A stretch of DNA of 12,620 nucleotides from contig NZ_MUYA01000008.1 of NCBI RefSeq assembly GCF_002015115.1, positions 1 through 12,620 on the forward strand, given 5' to 3'. This document shows, one piece after another, positions 7,077 through 12,575 of this stretch (within the stretch, counting starts at the first letter, position 1; each line of letters begins with the position of its first letter). The DNA comes from Haemophilus paracuniculus (GTDB lineage: Bacteria > Pseudomonadota > Gammaproteobacteria > Enterobacterales > Pasteurellaceae). A program made the translations under genes and the position numbers. The notes beneath the pieces were generated by a model, which saw only the letters and a list, made by a program, of their open reading frames with translations, was not told the DNA's origin and made no database searches.

Positions 7077-7271
7077 ATGAGCGATCTCACGCCTTATTTA
7101 GAGCAAATACAGCCCTTAACCTTTACCGAAAAAATCGGCTTTATTTTCGCCCTCTTAGAGCAGGGCGAAATTGCAGAGATTGAGGCGTATCAACTCTTAA
7201 CAGCACAGGGCGAACCCAAACCACCCGAACCACCACAGCCCGACCAAATCGGCACAATCGCCTTTTTATAG
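7077..7271 (+). CDS. Small Pro-rich protein of the capsid cluster, function unknown
   Basis: This 64-aa product has a good ribosome binding site (AAAGGGG, 7066-7072) and lies 9 nt behind the capsid gene. It is followed at once by a terminator, so it is the last gene of the operon. The first ~45 residues look like two or three amphipathic helices (LTFTEKIGFIFALLEQGEIAE). A linker of repeated Pro-Glu/Gln (about 48-57) follows, then a hydrophobic end, IGTIAFL. The short hydrophobic tail after a Pro-rich arm could dock on another protein, perhaps the capsid, but this is speculation. I know of no family match. Confidence 0.7.
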   Translation: MSDLTPYLEQIQPLTFTEKIGFIFALLEQGEIAEIEAYQLLTAQGEPKPPEPPQPDQIGTIAFL

Positions 7272-7275
7272 GCTC

Positions 7276-7304
7276 AAAGCAAGGTTTAACGCCTTGCTTT
7301 TTTT
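7276..7304 (+). terminator. Rho-independent terminator of the capsid cluster
   Basis: AAAGCAAGG (7276-7284) pairs with CCTTGCTTT (7292-7300) around a 7-nt loop, and the T-run continues to 7304. It separates the capsid cluster from the toxin-antitoxin module. Confidence 0.85.
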
Positions 7305-7317
7305 ATTTTAAAAGACT

Positions 7318-7362
7318 TTGAAAAGGGCTTTAAATGTTGTACATTGTAGCGGATTGTTGCAA
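7318..7362 (+). promoter_or_regulatory. Promoter/operator of the toxin-antitoxin operon
   Basis: TTGAAA (7318-7323) and a weak TACATT (7340-7345) with a 16-nt spacer form a plausible promoter after the preceding terminator. A degenerate GTAGC-ggatt-GTTGC unit (7346-7360) overlaps the start region. Its 14-base core GCGGATTGTTGCAA also occurs at 3270-3283, upstream of int. It may be the autoregulatory operator. Confidence 0.45.
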
Positions 7363-7379
7363 TGAAAGGAGCGTAAAAA

Positions 7380-7640
7380 ATGGCAATTCATCAAATTTTA
7401 ACGGAAACTGTAGCAAGTGTTACCGATTTGAAACGTGATCCAATGGGCGTAGTCAGTATAGGGGCAAGCGAAAGCGGAGCCATTGCCATTTTAAACCGCA
7501 ATCAGCCCGCTTTTTATTGTGTTACCCCTGAAATGTTCGCCTATTATCAAGAGCTTGCCGAAGATTTAGAGCTAGGCAAAATCGCCCAAGCACGCCAAGC
7601 AGAAGGGGATTTTGTTGAGGTAAGCCTAGATGATTTATAA
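7380..7640 (+). CDS. Type II antitoxin, StbD/Phd-YefM type
   Basis: This 86-aa protein should bind and neutralise the RelE toxin encoded directly downstream and repress the operon. The N-terminal half has the Phd/YefM/StbD pattern: SVTDLKRDPMGV (about 14-25), then a strand giving AIAILNRNQPAFYCVTPEMF (about 34-53). The acidic C-terminal tail (about 57-86) is typical of the toxin-binding segment. AAAGGAG precedes the ATG by 8 nt. The last 11 bases overlap the toxin start, which couples their translation. Databases often label such proteins RelB/StbD; the fold suggested here is Phd-like rather than the ribbon-helix-helix of E. coli RelB. Confidence 0.9.
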   Translation: MAIHQILTETVASVTDLKRDPMGVVSIGASESGAIAILNRNQPAFYCVTPEMFAYYQELAEDLELGKIAQARQAEGDFVEVSLDDL

Positions 7641-7920
7641 GCTCAAATTTCAGCGAAAAGCCTTAAAAGAGTGGGAAAAGTTGGGCGAACCTATCAAAGC
7701 CCAATTTAAAAAGAAACTCACCGAACGGCTCTCTAATCCCCATATTGCAGGCGATAGACTAAAAGGCAATCTCGCCAATTTATATAAAATCAAGCTCAAA
7801 ACGGCAGGCTATCGCCTTGTTTATGAAGTCAATGATGGTGAAATTACCGTGTTAGTATTAGCCGTCGGCAAGCGAGAGCGATCCGAAGTTTACCAAAACG
7901 CTTTAAATCGCCTTCATTAA
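7630..7920 (+). CDS. relE: RelE-type mRNA interferase toxin
   Basis: This is a ribosome-dependent endoribonuclease that cuts mRNA in the A site. The 96-aa product aligns with E. coli RelE almost without gaps: ALKEWEKLG, AQFKKKL, LYKIKLKTAGYRLVYEV and VGKRERSEVYQNAL. The residues matching the E. coli active-site set K52, K54, R61, R81 and Y87 are present here as K53, K55, R62, R82 and Y88, so the toxin should be active. The start lies inside the antitoxin's end, with GAGGT (7617-7621) as ribosome binding site. In mobile elements such pairs serve as addiction modules or as abortive phage defence. Confidence 0.95.
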   Translation: MIYKLKFQRKALKEWEKLGEPIKAQFKKKLTERLSNPHIAGDRLKGNLANLYKIKLKTAGYRLVYEVNDGEITVLVLAVGKRERSEVYQNALNRLH

Positions 7921-7956
7921 AATTCAATTCCCTTCTTCGATATAAGGAACAGCACA

Positions 7957-8799
7957 ATGACCGCCCCAAAATACCGCCTACCTAACCGCAAATGGTACAC
8001 CTTGCCCCAAGCGATCAAGCAAATTTACAAGCTCACGGGGGAGCAGTTAGAAATGGATGATTTAATTCATTTTTGGATTTATCGTAGCTTACGCCTTTCT
8101 ACTTTCATTGAAATTCAAAATTTGAAAATAAAAGCTACAAATGAAAATGAACAAAATTCTATCGATTTAATGAAAGTAGGAAATATTGAATTAAAAAATA
8201 ATGATGATTTTTCTCTTGATATACTCACATTTCCATTTTTTCTTAATAATGACGGAGTAAATGAAAAAGAATTATTTAGATCACATTGTTATATAGAGAA
8301 TGATTCATATTCTCTAGATGCAAAGGGTTTTTTTGCTATTTTTCCTAATATGGAGTGGTTCTATACGTTAGATGAAAATAAAAATAAAAATTTATGCTTA
8401 GCTGATCTTAATTTGTTTTTCTTAGAATTAAGAGAGGAAAATCAGGAAAGTTCTGTAATAGTTTTTGGTTTACAGTTAAATGAGATTTTTGAACAAAGAG
8501 AATTACATTTTGAACAGTTAGTTATTTTACACGATGATTTGATTGATTTTCTAAATCATAAAAGTGAAAAATTCAATAATATTGCTGAGTTAATCGCGAA
8601 ACCGCTATCAACAAAAACCATCAACGCCCAAGCCCAACTAATTAAAGATTTAATCGTAGCCGAATACGGCGAAGATGTTGCTAATAATATCCGCAAGCAT
8701 ATTGATGATCCGCATAGTGAAATTGTAAGAGATTTTCACGCAAAAGGACTAAATCTGCCGAGCGGTAAAACGGTTCAGAAATGGATTAACGAAAACTAG
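7957..8799 (+). CDS. Unknown 280-aa protein with an AT-rich central insert
   Basis: I cannot assign a function. The start is supported by AAGGA just upstream. The protein seems to have three parts. The N-terminal segment (about 1-45, NRKWYTLPQAIKQIYKLTGE) and the C-terminal segment (about 213-280, with KTINAQAQLIKDLIVAEYGED and LPSGKTVQKWINEN) have the codon use of neighbouring genes and look helical. The end resembles a small DNA-binding or oligomerisation helix pair. The middle (about 45-210, nt 8090-8590) is markedly AT-rich, with many Asn, Asp, Phe and Leu codons ending in A or T. This suggests an exchanged module. No signal peptide or membrane helix is seen. Satellites often carry anti-phage or helper-interference genes at such places, but nothing here proves that. 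Confidence 0.75.
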   Translation: MTAPKYRLPNRKWYTLPQAIKQIYKLTGEQLEMDDLIHFWIYRSLRLSTFIEIQNLKIKATNENEQNSIDLMKVGNIELKNNDDFSLDILTFPFFLNNDGVNEKELFRSHCYIENDSYSLDAKGFFAIFPNMEWFYTLDENKNKNLCLADLNLFFLELREENQESSVIVFGLQLNEIFEQRELHFEQLVILHDDLIDFLNHKSEKFNNIAELIAKPLSTKTINAQAQLIKDLIVAEYGEDVANNIRKHIDDPHSEIVRDFHAKGLNLPSGKTVQKWINEN

Positions 8800-8823
8800 C
8801 CCCAAATCCCCATCACCTTTCAT

Positions 8824-8857
8824 TTTTGGAATATTCCAGACGATTTTGGAATATTAC
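8824..8857. promoter_or_regulatory. Two tandem GGAATATTCC operators, 20 bp apart
   Basis: TTTTGGAATATT is repeated at 8824-8835 and 8844-8855. In the first copy the core completes the palindrome GGAATATTCC (8828-8837). In the second it is GGAATATTAC (8848-8857). The 20-bp offset equals two helical turns. The pair lies about 85-115 nt upstream of the AlpA/Ogr operon start and is a good candidate for a dimeric regulator binding cooperatively. Confidence 0.55.
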
Positions 8858-8939
8858 AATTTTTTATTTGCATTTTGCCAAAATCCCCACCGCAACAATC
8901 CACAACCTTATGCACTTTAAACCGACACAGGAGGGAGAA

Positions 8940-9125
8940 ATGCAACAAACCTATTTCACCGTCAAAGAAATTTGCGAACAGCTCAAAGTGGATCGCACCA
9001 CCATTTATCGCCAAGTCAAGGCGGGGAAATTTCCCGCCCCGATTAAAATCGGCAAGCTGGCAAGATGGGAAAAATCCACCCTAGATCAATTTCTCAACCC
9101 ACAACCACAAGGAGCAACACACTAA
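8940..9125 (+). CDS. AlpA/excisionase-like DNA-binding protein
   Basis: This 61-aa protein has a winged helix-turn-helix: FTVKEICEQLKVDRTTIYRQ (about 6-25), then VKAGKFPAPIKIGKLARW and a final helix STLDQFL. I chose the ATG at 8940 because AGGAGG lies 5 nt before it. A longer in-frame start at 8826 would run through the operator repeats and gives an unlikely N-terminus. The stop codon overlaps the next start (TAATG), so the protein is made together with the Ogr/Delta-like activator. It is distinct in sequence from the AlpA-like protein at 5220. One may act as excisionase and the other as transcription regulator. Confidence 0.88.
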   Translation: MQQTYFTVKEICEQLKVDRTTIYRQVKAGKFPAPIKIGKLARWEKSTLDQFLNPQPQGATH

Positions 9126-9484
9126 TGGCAGGATTAGCCCTATTTTGCCCATTTTGCGGTGGAAGAGCCGTAATTAGAACCAGTAGCAGACCATCTATTT
9201 TAACGGTGCAGGCACAAGTAAATTGCAGTAATTGCGGACAGCTCAAAGCGGAATTTGTCGGACAGCTTACCAACATTCAGCGAGCGGTATTTGTCGAAGC
9301 CCCCGAGGTAAGCCAATGGGAAAAAACCGAAAAAGAGCTAATCAAAGAAGGGAAAATCAAAGCCCAAAGCAACGCCGAACGGCTCAACATTTTAAGAGGC
9401 GAACAGCAAGATTTATTTGAGCCAAAGCCCGAAATGAGCGTAGCCGAACGCATAGCACGCAGAAAGAGCGTTCAAGACCGTTAA
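9125..9484 (+). CDS. Ogr/Delta-type zinc-finger late transcription activator
   Basis: P2 Ogr and P4 Delta are small zinc proteins that activate P2 late promoters through the RNA polymerase alpha subunit. The first ~60 residues fit that family: CPFCGGRAVIRTS with C8 and C11, then CSNCGQLKAEFVG with C34 and C37, and the following LTNIQRAVFVEAPEV, similar to the segment after the Ogr finger. The 119-aa product is longer than Ogr (72 aa) because of a charged helical tail (about 64-119). The ATG at 9125 overlaps the previous stop by one base, with AAGGAG 10 nt upstream; a longer start at 9065 is unsupported. In a satellite it would turn on helper structural genes, and possibly the local capsid operon. 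A hairpin terminator follows. Confidence 0.85.
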   Translation: MAGLALFCPFCGGRAVIRTSSRPSILTVQAQVNCSNCGQLKAEFVGQLTNIQRAVFVEAPEVSQWEKTEKELIKEGKIKAQSNAERLNILRGEQQDLFEPKPEMSVAERIARRKSVQDR

Positions 9485-9492
9485 ACCCAACA

Positions 9493-9528
9493 AAAAAGGC
9501 TTGTCGCCCCGCAGCCACAAGCCTTTTT
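9493..9528 (+). terminator. Rho-independent terminator after the Ogr/Delta-like gene
   Basis: A 12-bp perfect inverted repeat pairs 9493-9504 (ending GGCTTGT) with 9517-9528 (ACAAGCC then five T) across a 12-nt loop. The A-run on the left arm means it may also work in reverse. Only 27 nt separate it from the ash start, so ash is either read through this hairpin or has an unseen promoter. Confidence 0.85.
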
Positions 9529-9555
9529 AAATCATCAGATAAGGATTTAAAGCAG

Positions 9556-10098
9556 ATGAATAATACACCTTTATTCAATCATTTTCATCTAAATTTACAC
9601 CAAGATGAAAATAATTCACACAAAAAGCCGTTTACAAGCGGTACGATTTCCGCTAAATTCTGCACCGCAGTCTTAAATCAGACTGCCGAGCCTGAGAACT
9701 CGATACAAACCAAAGGCGAACAGCACGCCCAACGTGCTTTTTTTGTTCGCAGCTTTTACACACCCCAAGCACGCCCTGAAACCCTTAGCGGCTCGGAGTG
9801 CCTTTCAATGGTGGTGCGTAATGGGAAAGGTTCGCCCTTTGCTGATTTTCCTTTGGTATCAGTTTCTCAGCCCGTTACGCACTACCGCCCAAACCCTGAG
9901 AAGTTTAGCGGTAGTCCTGAAAATTTACCCAAAGGACTATTCACGATGATCTACAAATTCCTCACCTTAGGCGAACGCCGCCTACGCATTACCATTTTAG
10001 CCAACAGCCAAGCCGAGGCACTTTCACGCATTCAGTTTACGCAAAGACCTGTATTGATTGCGAGATTACCAAGCAAAAGTGAGGTGGTTTATGCGTAA
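9556..10098 (+). CDS. Ash/Icd-like protein
   Basis: This 180-aa frame resembles the Ash / 'host cell division inhibitor Icd-like' proteins found in P4-like elements and near the P1 immI region. The N-terminus (KKPFTSGTISAKFC, about 23-36) is Ash-like, the centre contains CLSMVVRNGKG and SQPVTHYRPNPEK, and the last ~50 residues (MIYKFLTLGERRLRITILAN...LIARLPSK) match the Icd-type domain. AAGGAT lies 11 nt before the ATG. The middle is probably conserved as RNA rather than protein, because it holds the C4-like hairpins. A separate start at 9946 with its own Shine-Dalgarno would make only the Icd part. Icd of P1 blocks cell division; whether this one does is unknown. It also carries an ACAAGCGGT uptake signal at 9634. 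Confidence 0.7.
   Translation: MNNTPLFNHFHLNLHQDENNSHKKPFTSGTISAKFCTAVLNQTAEPENSIQTKGEQHAQRAFFVRSFYTPQARPETLSGSECLSMVVRNGKGSPFADFPLVSVSQPVTHYRPNPEKFSGSPENLPKGLFTMIYKFLTLGERRLRITILANSQAEALSRIQFTQRPVLIARLPSKSEVVYA
9722..9744 (+). terminator. Internal attenuator hairpin within ash
   Basis: AGCACG (9722-9727) and CGTGCT (9733-9738) form a GC-rich stem followed by a run of seven T residues (9738-9744), an intrinsic-terminator shape inside the reading frame. A competing or stacked outer pairing, GCGAACA (9716-9722) with TGTTCGC (9744-9750), encloses it. Early termination of a leader transcript is how P4 immunity works, and this site would suit that. Confidence 0.55.
9775..9840 (+). ncRNA. Candidate C4-like antisense RNA
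   Basis: A hairpin with stem CCTTTC (9801-9806) / GAAAGG (9825-9830) exposes an 18-nt loop. The stretch 9810-9825 can pair without interruption with 9871-9886 just downstream (16 pairs, two of them G-U). This is the arrangement of the C4 antisense RNA of phages P1/P7, which pairs with a target ahead of icd and ant. Further small hairpins lie upstream (9667-9686, 9687-9702). The RNA boundaries are estimated and no promoter is assigned. Confidence 0.5.
9912..9939 (+). promoter_or_regulatory. Hairpin hiding the ribosome binding site of the Icd part
   Basis: TAGTCCT (9912-9918) pairs perfectly with AGGACTA (9933-9939), which overlaps the Shine-Dalgarno AAAGGA (9931-9936) of the internal ATG at 9946. 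In the open state this RBS could start translation, so the hairpin would be an on-off switch for the internal start. Confidence 0.5.
9946..10098 (+). CDS. Icd-like short form (alternative internal start)
   Basis: This is the same frame as the 180-aa Ash-like protein, beginning at an internal ATG 9 nt after AAAGGA. The 50-aa product is the whole Icd-type segment. Starting here would resemble phage P1, where icd is a short frame behind the C4 target. The sequestering hairpin and the C4-like pairing site upstream suggest regulated use of this start. It overlaps the next gene's start at 10091 by 8 nt. Confidence 0.5.
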   Translation: MIYKFLTLGERRLRITILANSQAEALSRIQFTQRPVLIARLPSKSEVVYA

Positions 10099-10357
10099 TG
10101 AGCTACTTACCACCGAATGCGGCATTTTAGATCCACAGCTAGATCGCAAAATGGCAGATTTAGCGATTGCCCTAGAAATTGACCGTAGTTTTGCGTTTTT
10201 AATGGAAGCAACGATCAGCTATGCCAATTCTCAAAAAGAGATAAAAGACGAAATCGAAAGCCTTGCAAGCATTAAGCGAATTTTTGACGACCATTTAGAA
10301 AACATTCGTAAAGAACTCACCACGCTTTTACAAGGGGGACGAAATACTAACGCATAA
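10091..10357 (+). CDS. Small helical protein, function unknown
   Basis: This 88-aa product was called from the ATG at 10091, because GAGGTGG ends 3 nt before it and it overlaps the preceding stop. An earlier in-frame ATG at 10058 has no such site. Nearly the whole length is predicted by eye to be helical and charged (QKEIKDEIESLASIKRIFDDHLENIRKELTTLL). The middle segment, LDRKMADLAIALEIDRSFAFLMEA, might be a dimer interface. It lies in the replication part of the element between ash and the helicase. I recognise no family. Confidence 0.75.
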   Translation: MRNELLTTECGILDPQLDRKMADLAIALEIDRSFAFLMEATISYANSQKEIKDEIESLASIKRIFDDHLENIRKELTTLLQGGRNTNA

Positions 10358-10583
10358 AATCACTCTACCCGATGGCACGATTATTGAAATTTTTGTCGGC
10401 GGCGAAAATACCACGCCCCAAAAGGTTGCAGAAGCCTTGAAAGATGTTCGATTTGATACTTTCGAGCAGTGGAAGCAGAAAGAGAGAGCGAAAAGGAGAG
10501 CCAAAGAAAGAGCGGAAGCGAAACGTAAAGCCAAGCGACAACACAAACGCAAGGCAAACCAAAAACGAAGAGCAAAAGCATAG
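10344..10583 (+). CDS. Small protein with a basic tail, apparently starting at AUA
   Basis: This frame is missed if only ATG/GTG/TTG starts are used. It is open from 10299 to TAG at 10581-10583 and contains no such start in its upstream part. A strong Shine-Dalgarno (AAGGGGGA, 10332-10339) sits 4 nt before ATA at 10344, giving a 79-aa product after reinitiation near the end of the previous gene. Residues about 4-40 read like a real folded segment (KITLPDGTIIEIFVGG, then VAEALKDVRFDTFEQW). Residues 43-79 are almost all Lys, Arg, Gln and Ala, suggesting nucleic-acid binding. An alternative is a mutated ATG that lowers or kills expression. A +1 frameshift from the upstream gene is less likely, because no slippery stop-codon context is seen. 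Confidence 0.6.
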   Translation: MLTHKITLPDGTIIEIFVGGENTTPQKVAEALKDVRFDTFEQWKQKERAKRRAKERAEAKRKAKRQHKRKANQKRRAKA

Positions 10584-10646
10584 TAGGCAATACGGGCGGA
10601 ATTGTCGCCCGTTCATCAAAAAGACAGATTATAGAGAGTAGAGCAA

Positions 10647-12536
10647 ATGAAGAAGATCCCGAGTTTAAAAGAACTTTCTAAACAGAAACCCGATCCACAA
10701 ACGGAAATTTTTTTACTGATTGGCGAAAATGTTTGGAGTTTTTACCGTAAAGACCCGAGAGATGCAAGAACAAATGGGCAGGGGGATGGCTGGAAGCTAT
10801 TAGCGGATTTAATCAACAGTGGAAACCCTAACCGTTATCAAGAAATCCCGTTAATTTTAGATCCGAGGGAACTCGACAACGTTTTCACGCTTGAGCTTGC
10901 ACCGCCTCAAAGCGAAATAATGAGCGTGATCGATACAGGGCAATTTTTCAAAGTCAAGGATAACGTGCAAGGGGCAAATGTTCGAGAAAATCAAGAACAT
11001 TTAAGTAATATCTGCTTACAAATTGCGAAAACCACCAAAATAAAAAACTTATTTTTAAGGGATAATTTAGGGCAATTATTGGAAGATTTAAGCGGTTACC
11101 TTGACAGAATACGCAAAAATGAAGCAATGCTACCCCAAAAGTTTACGCCTGAAACGGTTGAACTTGACGCAGATACCCTAGAAAAAGAAACTGCCAGCAG
11201 AAAAGCGGCTTATTTCTATAAATGGCTTAATCAGCCCCTTTCTTTTCATTCTCAACAGAAAAAAATCTATCAATTCGGCGGAAAATGTTGGAAAGAAATT
11301 GATGACAATGTTTTACAGCGGAAAATTAAAGATTTTTTCAATGAATATGAAGCAGATTATCGAAGCGTTGATAATTTAAATCGCATTATCGCTTGTCTAA
11401 GCGTAGATTTGCCCCTATTTGCTCAAACCGAGCCTAATTTATTAGCTTTTAATAATGGCGTACTGAATAAAAATACATTGGAGTTTTTGCCACATAGTAA
11501 AGATTATTATTTAACAGGCTTTAACCCTTGCGATTATTTAGAAACGCAAACACCCACCCCTAATTTTGATAAATGGCTTGATTTTATTAGCAATAATGAT
11601 GAAGACAGAAAAAGATCATTATTAGCAGGCTTGTATATGATTTTGAATAATCGTAATGACTGGGAATTAACCCTTGAACTTATCGGCGAGCCAGGGGGCG
11701 GAAAAAGTGTTTATTTAGAAGTGGGGAAAATGTTAAGCGGTGAGGGTAATCACGAGGCGATTACGCTAGAAATTCTTAACGAAGATAAAGCGAGGGATAT
11801 TATTTTGAATAAAACGTTTTTATATTCATCAGACCAAAGCCGATATATTGGCGACGCGTCAATTTTCAAGAAAATTTCAAGCGGTGAGGAAATCACTTTT
11901 AACCCGAAGAATAAACCATCATTTAATGCCCCCGTGAAAGCGATTTTGGCGATTTGTTCCAACACCTTGCCAATTTATAAAAATGACGGCGGCGGAATGG
12001 AACGGCGTAGGGTTGTTTTCCCTTTTACCCGCTCACTGGATGAAAACGACAGAGATCCCGATTTAGTCAAAAAAATGAAGTCAGAGCTAGGCGGAATAAT
12101 CCGCAAAATTTACGATACCTTTCCGCAAGCCGATGAAGCCAAAAAAGCCTTATTCAGACAAAAAAACAGCAAGGAGGCGTTAGAACTTAAACGCAAAAAC
12201 GACCATATTTTAGAATTTATTGAAGAATTTGAGTTATTACCACAAGTTACCACGCAGGGGCTAGTGATGGGAAGCAATCGAGGGCTACCCCCTTTTGAAA
12301 GTCAATTTATTTATGATCGCCTTTATTGGTGCTATTTACTCTTTTGTAATACGCAGGGGCGAAACGATAAAAGCATTCTCAAGCCCAGCGACTTGATGCA
12401 AGAACTTACCCAAGCATTCAAAACAGCAGGGCATAAAATAAGGTTCGCAACTAAGACACTTGGACAGCGAAAACTACATACAAACGTTATTTTCAGAGAT
12501 AAATCAGCCACAATAGAAAAATGGCGTAATATGTGA
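10647..12536 (+). CDS. D5/P4-type SF3 helicase, replication protein of the element
   Basis: The protein probably unwinds DNA at the element's origin. The 629-aa product has the C-terminal superfamily 3 helicase of P4 alpha and virus D5 proteins. Walker A GEPGGGKS is at about 347-354, a Walker B-like FLYSSDQ at 391-397, KKISSGEEITFNPKNK at about 408-423, motif C ILAICSN with the sensor Asn439, and a probable arginine finger in GGGMERRRVVFPF (448-460). A D5-N-like helical region at about 187-300 (KWL, FAFNNGVL-type LLAFNNGVLN) precedes it. The first ~180 residues show no Toprim or primase motif I can recognise, and the protein is shorter than P4 alpha (777 aa), so primase activity is unproven. 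The ATG follows a weak GAGAG-type site. A terminator follows the stop. Confidence 0.9.
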   Translation: MKKIPSLKELSKQKPDPQTEIFLLIGENVWSFYRKDPRDARTNGQGDGWKLLADLINSGNPNRYQEIPLILDPRELDNVFTLELAPPQSEIMSVIDTGQFFKVKDNVQGANVRENQEHLSNICLQIAKTTKIKNLFLRDNLGQLLEDLSGYLDRIRKNEAMLPQKFTPETVELDADTLEKETASRKAAYFYKWLNQPLSFHSQQKKIYQFGGKCWKEIDDNVLQRKIKDFFNEYEADYRSVDNLNRIIACLSVDLPLFAQTEPNLLAFNNGVLNKNTLEFLPHSKDYYLTGFNPCDYLETQTPTPNFDKWLDFISNNDEDRKRSLLAGLYMILNNRNDWELTLELIGEPGGGKSVYLEVGKMLSGEGNHEAITLEILNEDKARDIILNKTFLYSSDQSRYIGDASIFKKISSGEEITFNPKNKPSFNAPVKAILAICSNTLPIYKNDGGGMERRRVVFPFTRSLDENDRDPDLVKKMKSELGGIIRKIYDTFPQADEAKKALFRQKNSKEALELKRKNDHILEFIEEFELLPQVTTQGLVMGSNRGLPPFESQFIYDRLYWCYLLFCNTQGRNDKSILKPSDLMQELTQAFKTAGHKIRFATKTLGQRKLHTNVIFRDKSATIEKWRNM

Positions 12537-12545
12537 TTGGACTTG

Positions 12546-12575
12546 ATACCGTGCAATCTGGCACGGTATTTTTTT
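12546..12575 (+). terminator. Rho-independent terminator after the helicase gene
   Basis: ATACCGTGC (12546-12554) and GCACGGTAT (12561-12569) form a perfect 9-bp stem with a 6-nt loop and continue into a run of T residues to 12575. The remaining 45 bases to the window end are AT-rich and show no gene. Confidence 0.92.

Noticed and set aside
8826..8939. Upstream extension of the second AlpA-like gene
   Set aside because: The extra 38 codons run through the operator repeats, while the ATG at 8940 has a perfect AGGAGG at good spacing.
10332..10357. Programmed +1 frameshift joining the 88-aa protein to the basic-tail protein
   Set aside because: There is a Shine-Dalgarno-like run, but the zero-frame stop is about 17 nt away and no slippery codon sits next to it, unlike prfB. 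Reinitiation at AUA is simpler.
10444..10641. 65-codon plus-strand frame rich in Arg/Lys
   Set aside because: It overlaps the basic-tail gene (10344-10583) in another frame. The purine-rich sequence gives charged residues in every frame, and the other frame has the Shine-Dalgarno and a folded-looking start.
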